Below, one piece after another: positions 7,243 through 12,956 of a stretch of DNA of 13,180 nucleotides. The DNA comes from Polyangiaceae bacterium (lineage in GTDB: Bacteria > Myxococcota > Polyangia > Polyangiales > Polyangiaceae), in NCBI GenBank assembly GCA_025936205.1, contig JAICTU010000247.1, forward strand, positions 1 to 13,180, given 5' to 3'. The notes below the pieces were generated by a model. That model ran no database searches. It was not told the origin of the DNA and worked only from the letters and a program-made list of their open reading frames with translations. Each line of letters opens with the position of its first letter. Positions within the stretch are counted from its first letter, which is position 1. The position numbers and the translations under genes are program-made.

Positions 7243-7569
7243 TCATTGAGAGAGCGGACCGAGACCCCCGCCACCGCCGAGGATTCCACCTCCCAGCGGA
7301 CTGTCCTTGCCGAACAGGCCCTCAAGGCCCTTGCCGCCCTTCGGGTCGTTCTTGCCGCACTCGTGGATGATGCAGATATCGCTGATGGGCCCCGTCCGCA
7401 CCGGAACCGCGATCGGGCCATTGAGGCGCAGCACGTCGGTGCCCACAAACCCTTGGCGAGTGATGCCACCCCGGACGTCGCCCAGGCTCTTCTCGTCGAG
7501 AATATCGAGCTCGTCGAGCAGCGTTTCGTTCAGGCTGACGATGGCTTCTTCGTTCTTGATGTCGCTCAT
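7243..7569 (-). CDS. RiPP precursor peptide, Gly-Gly leader, 73-aa core
   Basis: 108 aa. Residues 1-35 are an acidic, amphipathic leader, including SLNETLLDELDILDEKSLGD, ending VRGG (Gly34-Gly35), as in many double-glycine leaders. The presumed core (36-108) has an aliphatic middle with two GPI units (NGPIAVPV and TGPISDIC), two cysteines spaced CIIHEC (Cys66, Cys71), a Lys/Gly-rich section and a tail dominated by Gly and Leu (GGGILGGGGGLG). No transmembrane helix and no enzyme motif are present. The ATG at 7569 has a good Shine-Dalgarno AGGAAA seven bases upstream. It is directly upstream, on the same strand, of a glycosyltransferase and a radical SAM/SPASM enzyme, the context expected of a modified peptide. 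I do not recognise a named precursor family. The GG cleavage site and the modified residues are inferred. Confidence 0.85.
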   Translation of the reverse strand: MSDIKNEEAIVSLNETLLDELDILDEKSLGDVRGGITRQGFVGTDVLRLNGPIAVPVRTGPISDICIIHECGKNDPKGGKGLEGLFGKDSPLGGGILGGGGGLGPLSQ

Positions 7570-7582
7570 TTTTTCATTTCCT
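7570..7582 (-). promoter_or_regulatory. Shine-Dalgarno of the precursor gene
   Basis: AGGAAA (7582-7577, minus strand) is seven bases from ATG 7569, within an AT-rich patch unusual for this window. It is the best ribosome binding site seen here and fits a highly translated peptide. Confidence 0.75.
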
Positions 7583-7957
7583 AATGACTTGGGGCTGGAT
7601 GCCCCGTGTGTTTGTCGTTTCGCGGCGCGCCGTGTTGACTTCGAGTCTACGCAGGTGCGCTACGACCGATTCCGAATGACGTTGCGCACATCGTCGCGCT
7701 CATCGTTGGTTGCGCACGCTCTGCTGCGACGTCCGATTTCGGTCATCGATCGGCGAGCCCTCGAGCGAGCAAGGATGCGCGCTTCAAGACGTTCGGCGGC
7801 GGCTCGGCTCGCTTCCTCCCTCGGTCGGCACCGAACGGATCTAATCGAAGCGCGAGCCACGGCGCGCGCTGTCAAAAAGTGGCAGTAACGGACGCAACCG
7901 CCGCCGCTGCGGCTCCGACAGTTGAAGTCTCTCGACTGAGCAGTGCCCGAATCCATC
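7583..7957. other. Divergent regulatory gap between RiPP operon and Fe-S carrier gene
   Basis: About 375 bases separate the precursor start (minus) and the IscA-like start (plus). Both promoters must be here. A 5-bp hairpin (GGGGC-TGGAT-GCCCC, 7591-7605) falls in the precursor leader and an 8-bp palindrome GGCGCGCC at 7624-7631. The Arg-rich open frames crossing the gap on both strands do not look like proteins. I could not assign -35/-10 boxes with confidence. Confidence 0.5.
7591..7605 (-). repeat. 5-bp GC hairpin in the precursor 5' leader
   Basis: GGGGC (7591-7595) and GCCCC (7601-7605) pair around a five-base loop, about 20 bases before the precursor start codon. It could stabilise the mRNA or be chance in GC-rich DNA. 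Confidence 0.4.
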
Positions 7958-8344
7958 ATGTCAAAAACAGCCACCCCAGAAGCCCGACCCACCTCGATGC
8001 CAGCGTCGAACCGAGAGATCCGCATCACGGACGGGGGCGTCGCGTATGCGAAGAAGCGCCTGGCGGCGCGGGGCACGCCGGACGCGGCGGTGCGCCTGGG
8101 CGTACGGGGCGGCGGCTGCTCGGGCTTCAACTACGTGATCGAGTTTTCGGACGCGCCCCCGCATCCCAAAGACGTGGTGCATCAGTTCGACGGAGTGCGT
8201 TTCTACGTGGATGCCAGGAGCCTGATCTACTTGGCGGGCTCCACGCTCGATTACGAGAACACGCTGATGTTTCAGGGCTTCCGCTTCAAAAACCCGCAGG
8301 AAGCCAGCCGCTGCGGTTGCGGGCATTCCTTTACCGTTCGCTGA
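7958..8344 (+). CDS. A-type Fe-S carrier protein (IscA/SufA/HesB family)
   Basis: 128 aa. The family core is about 107 aa and this one has an extra N-terminal segment of about 20 residues. All three ligand cysteines are present: Cys54 in GGGCSGF, and Cys119 and Cys121 in CGCGHSF near the C-terminus. The strand-rich core (IRITDGGVAYAKKRLAARG, VDARSLIYLAGSTLDY) is typical. A-type carriers receive Fe-S clusters from the ISC or SUF scaffold and hand them to target enzymes in the cytoplasm. ATG 7958 was chosen; a GTG at 7943 and an ATG at 7997 (Met14) are alternatives, since no site has a good Shine-Dalgarno. It points away from the RiPP operon and shares its regulatory gap; it may serve the radical SAM enzyme, which needs three clusters. 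No other isc or suf gene is next to it. iscA, sufA and erpA cannot be told apart here. Confidence 0.88.
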   Translation: MSKTATPEARPTSMPASNREIRITDGGVAYAKKRLAARGTPDAAVRLGVRGGGCSGFNYVIEFSDAPPHPKDVVHQFDGVRFYVDARSLIYLAGSTLDYENTLMFQGFRFKNPQEASRCGCGHSFTVR

Positions 8345-8345
8345 A

Positions 8346-8857
8346 GACACTGCGGGCCAGGAACTGCACCAGAAGTTCGCTGGAGATTCCAACTTCCGGC
8401 AGGCCACTGATGTGGAGGCCATGATCGAAGACGCGATCCGCATCAACACTCTGGAACGCCTCGGAGCCGAGATCGTGCGTGACTTCGCGCCCGGGCCGCG
8501 CGTTTTGCTCGACAAGCACAAGGTGCTGCAGATCCTGATCAAGCTGCTCAGCAACGCGAAGCACGCGCTCAACCATCCAGATGCCGCGCATCACGGTGCG
8601 CCTGGATCGGCCGCAGCCGGACCGCCTGGTGTTCGAAGTGACGGACACGGGCATGGGGATCTCTGTCGAGGACCTCGCGCGCATCTTTCAGCATGGCTTC
8701 ACCACGCGTCGCGACGGCCACGGCTTCGGGCTGCACGGGGCGATCACGGCCGCTCGCGAGATGGGGCGGGGCGCTCACCGCAACCAGCCAGGGCCGCGGC
8801 CAGGGTTCGACGTTCCGCCTGGAAGTGCCGTGTGGCGTCGAGGTGGCGGCGGAGTAG
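8346..8857 (+). pseudogene. Histidine kinase C-terminal half, two +1 frameshifts
   Basis: The ATPase end of a sensor histidine kinase is readable across three frames. Frame 3 carries VEAMIEDAIRIN and the N-box HKVLQILIKLLSNAKHAL. Frame 1, from about 8578, carries the G1 box VFEVTDTGMGI, the F-box segment IFQHGFTTR and the G2 box DGHGFGLHGAITAAREMG. Frame 2, from about 8766, carries GALTATSQGRGQGSTFRLEV and stops at 8855-8857. The changes fit one extra base near 8573-8578 and one extra G in the run around 8763-8770. The sensor part and the phospho-acceptor His region are absent; the remnant starts right after the Fe-S carrier gene stop. Motifs are otherwise intact, so the frameshifts are either recent or sequencing errors. 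Confidence 0.78.
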
Positions 8858-8994
8858 CGACCTCCGAGTAACGACGGCGCCCCCCGGGCGGCCCCCGTGA
8901 GCGTTGCCATTCAGACGTCACAGCGACGTTGCGCGGGCATTGCCCTCACGTGCTTGGATGCGCGCGGCTTCAACCCTTGCCTGGAACATCCATC

Positions 8995-10406
8995 ATGAAA
9001 CACATCGCCCGAGCTTCTCTTGCGACCCTGGCTCTTGCTTTCGGCTCTGCCGTGCCTGCGCTGGCGGCGGACCCCGGCGTCACCCTGATCGGGGTCGGGT
9101 CGGTTCTCGGCACCGCCTTCGACAAGTCAGGGCTGCAAGGGCGAACCATTTGCAAGCTGGATGATCCCAGCACCTGCACCGACCAGGCGACGCTCGGCGG
9201 CTTTGGCTCCGGCATGTCCTACACAGGTCACGACGATGTGTTCATCGCCGTCAACGACCGGGGGACGTTCGATGGGCAGAAACGACGTTCCGTATCTGGA
9301 CCGCTTTCAGTTCCTGCACATCACGGTCCATCCGGCTGCGGCGTTCCCCAACATCCAGACTGTCCTGCTCGATACGCGGTTTTGTCGCAATGAGGGCGGC
9401 AGAACTTCGTCGGCGACACCTTCGCATTCGACGCAGCTCATCCGGAGCTGGGGCTGCGGCTGGATCCGGAAGGCGTCCGGGTGAGCAACTCCGGCACCTT
9501 CTTCATCTCCGATGAATACGGACCGTTCGTCTTCGAGTTCGATCGCCAGGGCAACTTGCTCGATCGGCTCGACGTGCCCGCCAAGTTCGCCATCGCCAAT
9601 CCGCAGAGCTCGGTCGATCCCGACGGCAACTCACTGGAGCTCTACCCGGCGGGCAACGACTCGGGAAGGCAGGCAAACCGCGGCATGGAGGGGCTGGGGA
9701 TCACACCGGACGGGAGGCGGCTGTTCGGGACGATGCAGAACGCCCTGATCCAGGACCATGGCCTCAACACCGCCACGCCTCCGGGGCGCGTCGGCGTCAA
9801 CAACCGGATCTTGACCATGGACACCCGCAGCTGCGCCACGCACGAGTGGTGTACGCGGTGGACGCGATCAACCAGGGCCGCGGCGTGAACGATCTGGTGG
9901 CTCTCAACGACCACGAGTTCCTGGCGCTCGAACGAGACAACCGCAGCCTGGTGCCGACGCCGCCGAACGCGCCCCAGGCTCCAAACCTGAAGCGCATCTA
10001 CCGGATCGATCTGAGCAAGACGGGGCTGACCGACGTCTCCAACGTCGCGAGCCTGCCCACCACGGCAGCGGAGCTGGCGGCGCAGGTGCCGCCGATCACA
10101 CCCGTCAGCAAGAGCCTGTTCATCGATTTGCTGGATCCGAGCTACGTGGTCGACGCCACGACCACCCCGCCCAAGACGATCAAGGACGTGATCGCGGAGA
10201 AGGTGGAAGCGCTGAGCTGGGGTCCGGATCTGCCCGACGGCAGGCACGTGCTGTACGTGGTGACCGATAACGATCTGTTCCCGGCGCTGCCCACGCAGAT
10301 TTACGCCTTCGCGATCGACGAGGCGGTGGCGGGCGTACGCTACGAGCCGCAGCGCGTGGCAGGGCCGTTGTTTCCGCCGGGGCAGGTGAAGAAGGCGTTG
10401 CGCTGA
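8995..10406 (+). pseudogene. Secreted phytase-like esterase, frameshifted in at least three places
   Basis: Starts at ATG 8995 with a good signal peptide (KHIARASLATLALAF, then VPALA before ADPG). The rest matches the 'esterase-like activity of phytase' beta-propeller family: GFGSGMSYTGHDDVFIAVND and RGTF; SNSGTFFISDEYGPFVFEFD; GMEGLGITPDGRRLFGTMQN; GVNDLVALNDHEFLALERDN; EKVEALSWGPDLPDGRHVLY and VVTDND. Reading needs frame 1 to about 9280, frame 2 to about 9400, frame 1 to about 9825, then frame 3 to the TGA at 10404-10406. Each break corresponds to one base: an extra base near 9277-9283, a missing base near 9401-9404, and a missing base near 9823-9828. Without them it would be about 470 aa and complete. 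Family members are exported and poorly characterised; phosphatase or phytase activity is not assured. Confidence 0.8.
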
Positions 10407-10414
10407 GAGTAGCT

Positions 10415-10663
10415 TCAGGGGGCGATTCGGAATCCGGCCTGCACGCTGCCCGGAAGCAGGTAGTTCCCCCCCAAAGGGCCGACACCGAGTTGCCCCTGCG
10501 CGTTGCTTCCCCAGCATTTGACCTCACCGGAATCGATGGCGCAGGTGTGAAAGTACCCCGCGCTCACCGCGGTGGCGCTCGACAATCCGACAACCGCGAC
10601 CGGCGACGGGTGCTGCAGCATCGTTCCGTCGCCGAGGACGCCGTACGGGTTGATGCATGATAG
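10415..10663 (-). pseudogene. RCC1-type beta-propeller repeat fragment (3' end)
   Basis: The frame reads one RCC1 blade: [10 protein letters not shown], then [16 protein letters not shown], then the hallmark [20 protein letters not shown] with LG, and ends at a stop only 9 bases from the convergent esterase stop. Complete proteins of this kind carry several such blades after a signal peptide or lipobox and are often large secreted or surface proteins. Here the frame is closed by a TGA at 10664-10666 directly upstream, so only about one blade is left. The N-terminal part has been lost. Confidence 0.72.
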
Positions 10664-10690
10664 TCATAACCCATCGTGATTCGGGTCACA

Positions 10691-10798
10691 CTCGTGTAGC
10701 GAGAGCAGGCGCGGCCCGAGCGGTTCGCTGCACTGGAAGAGATGATGCAGATAGGCGCGGCTGAAGCGCCGGCAGGTCGCGCAGGAGCAGGCGGCAGT
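10691..10798 (-). pseudogene. tgt: Fragment of queuine tRNA-ribosyltransferase (tgt), zinc site
   Basis: On the minus strand a short peptide reads [18 protein letters not shown] followed by [15 protein letters not shown]. It matches the zinc-binding region of bacterial TGT (CxCxxCr-x-x-SRAYL-x-HL, then iHN). The four zinc ligands are all there, with the family spacing: Cys-x-Cys-x2-Cys and a His 26 residues after the last Cys, as in the E. coli enzyme (302/304/307/333). Only about 35 codons remain. After LHE the match stops, and the frame ends at TGA 10664-10666 just before the RCC1 fragment; upstream it abuts the histidine kinase stop. It is non-functional debris: no tRNA-binding or catalytic Asp region is present. 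Confidence 0.72.
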
Positions 10799-10802
10799 GA
10801 GT

Positions 10803-12416
10803 CTACGCGGTGGGGGCGACCCGCGGCGAAATCGCCACAGCCGCGGGCGCTTCGCTGCTCGCGGGCGCCTCTACGCTCGAGGCAGCAACGGAAATGGGGG
10901 GCTCTTCCGTGGCCGCGAAGGGGGCGGGGCCGAGCGGTAGCTCGATGCGCACGGCCGTGCCGCGCCCGAGCTCGCTGTCGATGCGCAGTGTGCCGCCGAT
11001 GGCTTCCACCACGCCTCGACTCGACGGCAGCCCCAGGCTCAGCTTCACTCGCGACCCCTGCCGCGAAAAGTCCAGATCAAACAGGTGCGGCAAGCGCTCG
11101 GCTGCGATGCCGCGGCCGTTGTCGCGCACCTCGAGCAGCACGCGCATTCCGCCAGACGCAGCGCGCACCGCCGTGCTGACCACGATCTCTCCCGCGGGCT
11201 CGGGCCCGTCGAAGGCGCTGGCCGCATTCTTCAACAGGTTCAAAAACACCTGATTCAGCTTGGCGGGGAAGCACTGCACCCAGATCGGGCAAGCCGGGGC
11301 CTGCAGCCGCACGCTCACACCCGCGGGCAGCCCCGGCCGGATCAGCGCGACGGCCGTCTCCAGCCCGGCGCGCACGTCGGCCACTTGCAGGGCCGCGCGA
11401 TCCAGCGACACGAACTGGCGCAGGCTCTCGATCACGTCGCGGATGCGCTGCCCACTGGCCGTCTGCACGGTGGCGAGGCGCTCTGCGGCGGCGAGCGTGC
11501 CGGCGATCTCCTGCTGCTCTGACGAGAGCCGCTTGCTCTCGGGCAGGACCAGCGCGCGCAGGCGCCCGAGCCCGCGCTGGAGCGTCTGCGTCGAGGACGA
11601 CAGCGCGCCGAGCGGCGTGTTCATCTCGTGCAAGATGCCCGCCACCAAGCGGCCCATGGTGGCCTGCTTCTCGTTCTCGACCAGCTGCACTTCCGCTTGC
11701 TGCAGGCTCTTCAGCGCTGCCTCCAGCTCGGCGCCGCGCTGCTCGAGCAGGCGCGCACGGTGGTAAGCGAGCCGTGCCGAGAGCTCGCGCTGATGAGTCA
11801 CGAACATCAGCAGCAGGTTCGCACAGACGAGCACCGTCACCGTCACGCCCATCTGCAGCTGCAGATCCGCCGAGGTCTCCAGGAACGCGGCGTTCTGCGC
11901 CGTGACACAGCACAGGTACGAGACGCTGGAGGCCCAGCCCAGCACGCTGGCCGCGGCGAAGCGCAGCTGCGACGCGATGTACAGCACCACCAGGTTCATC
12001 AGCGTGCCGTTCAGGGCATAGGCGAGCGGGATCTGCCGGGCGTGCCAGTTGTCGACCAGCACCAGGCCCGCCATGCACACCGCAGTCACGCTGTGCAGGT
12101 AGGGCACGAAGCGCCGCGAGAGCGTGCTCAGGAACAGCACCAGGGCGATGACCACGGCAAACAACAGGCCGTGGCTGCTCAGATCGAGCTGCGGCGGCAC
12201 CGGCAAGCCCGCGGCGCGTGCCAGCTCGAGCTTGCGGTGGATGCCGGTGGTGGCGAACGCCACCAGCACCGCCATGAACACGATGAAGCGCCGCAGGATG
12301 GCCCGGGATGCCTCCGCTCGCTGCAGGCGAAAGTCGCGCTCCGTTTCGGGATCCAGGAAACAGAGGGTGAGCCGATTCAGTGCCGCCCAGGGCCGCTGGA
12401 AATGATTCGAGGGCAC
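10803..12416 (-). CDS. Membrane-bound sensor histidine kinase
   Basis: 537 aa from the GTG at 12416. The N-terminal ~40 residues are cytoplasmic, then about six hydrophobic segments lie between residues 44 and 225 (for example [46 protein letters not shown]), with no obvious periplasmic sensor domain. A short coiled coil ([20 protein letters not shown]) leads to the phospho-acceptor box [13 protein letters not shown] (His263). The ATPase domain has the N-box [15 protein letters not shown], the G1 box [18 protein letters not shown], and the G2 box [18 protein letters not shown] ~40-residue Ala/Pro/Ser-rich tail ends the protein. The start is uncertain: the frame is open to a TTG at 12509, and a GGAGGA lies four bases before an internal TTG at about 12428. 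No response regulator is adjacent, so it looks like an orphan kinase. It autophosphorylates and passes phosphate to an unknown partner. Confidence 0.92.
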   Translation of the reverse strand: MPSNHFQRPWAALNRLTLCFLDPETERDFRLQRAEASRAILRRFIVFMAVLVAFATTGIHRKLELARAAGLPVPPQLDLSSHGLLFAVVIALVLFLSTLSRRFVPYLHSVTAVCMAGLVLVDNWHARQIPLAYALNGTLMNLVVLYIASQLRFAAASVLGWASSVSYLCCVTAQNAAFLETSADLQLQMGVTVTVLVCANLLLMFVTHQRELSARLAYHRARLLEQRGAELEAALKSLQQAEVQLVENEKQATMGRLVAGILHEMNTPLGALSSSTQTLQRGLGRLRALVLPESKRLSSEQQEIAGTLAAAERLATVQTASGQRIRDVIESLRQFVSLDRAALQVADVRAGLETAVALIRPGLPAGVSVRLQAPACPIWVQCFPAKLNQVFLNLLKNAASAFDGPEPAGEIVVSTAVRAASGGMRVLLEVRDNGRGIAAERLPHLFDLDFSRQGSRVKLSLGLPSSRGVVEAIGGTLRIDSELGRGTAVRIELPLGPAPFAATEEPPISVAASSVEAPASSEAPAAVAISPRVAPTA

Positions 12417-12540
12417 GACCTGGCTCAACCGTCCTCCGAAAATCGGCTCTGCCGAGTTAGCTCCGACGAAGCTGTGCCCGGGTATGAGGCCGGGCGGCCT
12501 CGCCGTCAAGGACGGCTGCGCTCGACACCCTGCCCTCTGT

Positions 12541-12546
12541 TAGTCT
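12541..12546 (+). promoter_or_regulatory. Possible -10 box of a leaderless transcript
   Basis: TAGTCT fits TANNNT and is spaced six bases from GTG 12553, so the transcript could begin at the start codon. No good -35 box is seen at normal distance. Weak evidence. Confidence 0.3.
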
Positions 12547-12552
12547 GCGCGC

Positions 12553-12660
12553 GTGCCGCAACCCGGTGTGCCGCCCCTCCGCCGCCCGCGCAGCCCCACG
12601 CTGCTACTGATTCTGCTGGTTGTGATCATCGCCGCCATGGTCCACTGGTGGCGAGGCTGA
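12553..12660 (+). CDS. Possible 35-aa single-pass membrane protein
   Basis: A GTG-started frame of 35 codons: a Pro/Arg-rich start (MPQPGVPPLRRPRSP), one hydrophobic helix (TLLLILLVVIIAAMV) and an end HWWRG. The layout (basic N-terminus, a single 15-17 residue helix, Trp-Trp at the membrane edge) is that of small inner-membrane proteins. There is no Shine-Dalgarno, but TAGTCT at 12541-12546 lies six bases before the GTG, the geometry of a leaderless transcript. It is divergent from the histidine kinase gene. Supported only by composition and layout. Confidence 0.5.
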   Translation: MPQPGVPPLRRPRSPTLLLILLVVIIAAMVHWWRG

Positions 12661-12758
12661 ACGCCGTCTCGATCTGCGAGCCGATACGCCGGCCCGCGCC
12701 CCGAGGAGTCGCGCGCTGCGTCGAGCGCAGGCCCGGCCCCCTTCTCTTTTTCCAGTCT

Positions 12759-12774
12759 CTGGCACGCGTGCCAG
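12759..12774. promoter_or_regulatory. 16-bp perfect palindrome, candidate operator
   Basis: CTGGCACGCGTGCCAG is fully self-complementary. It lies in the gap between the small membrane-protein frame and the Pro/Ser/Thr-rich gene. Its length and symmetry suit a dimeric helix-turn-helix repressor. It is not followed by a T-run, so it is not a terminator. Confidence 0.5.
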
Positions 12775-12823
12775 TCGGACGGCAATGGCGCGTCCCGCTG
12801 ACACGACCAAAATGGATTGCTAC

Positions 12824-12858
12824 TGCACCGAAACGTTCATTCGTTTTGCATTGGTGCA
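12824..12858. repeat. Bulged 12-bp hairpin in an AT-richer patch
   Basis: TGCACC (12824-12829) pairs with GGTGCA (12853-12858). Inside, GAAACG (12830-12835) pairs with CGTTTT (12842-12847, one G-U), with loop TTCATT and a five-base bulge. It sits 100 bases upstream of the last gene, in the least GC-rich part of the right end. It could be an operator pair, an RNA leader structure or a small RNA. Confidence 0.4.
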
Positions 12859-12956
12859 ACTCTTACTGATACACGAGAACCGTGGCCCTTCGCTGGGTTA
12901 ACGCAATCGGTCGAGAGTGAGTGGCTTCGCGCCTACATCAGAGTACAACTGACGAG

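Noticed and set aside
7127..7246. Upstream extension of the glycosyltransferase frame
   Set aside because: It crosses both hairpins and the precursor stop and is low-complexity Pro/Ser sequence; the family fold begins at MRLLFCC.
7565..7577. Three-codon micro-ORF (Met-Lys-Lys-stop) overlapping the precursor start
   Set aside because: Its ATG touches the Shine-Dalgarno with no spacing, so it should not be translated; probably chance.
7307..8130. Arg-rich open frames on both strands over the divergent gap
   Set aside because: Compositions follow GC-rich non-coding DNA; they overlap the precursor or Fe-S carrier genes and lack start signals.
12759..12775. Sigma-54 promoter (TGGCAC...) at the palindrome
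   Set aside because: The GG-N10-GC spacing fails; the similarity comes from the palindrome itself.
11628..12869. 413-codon open frame on the + strand opposite the sensor kinase
   Set aside because: His/Gln/Arg-rich antisense shadow of the kinase's Leu/Ala codons.
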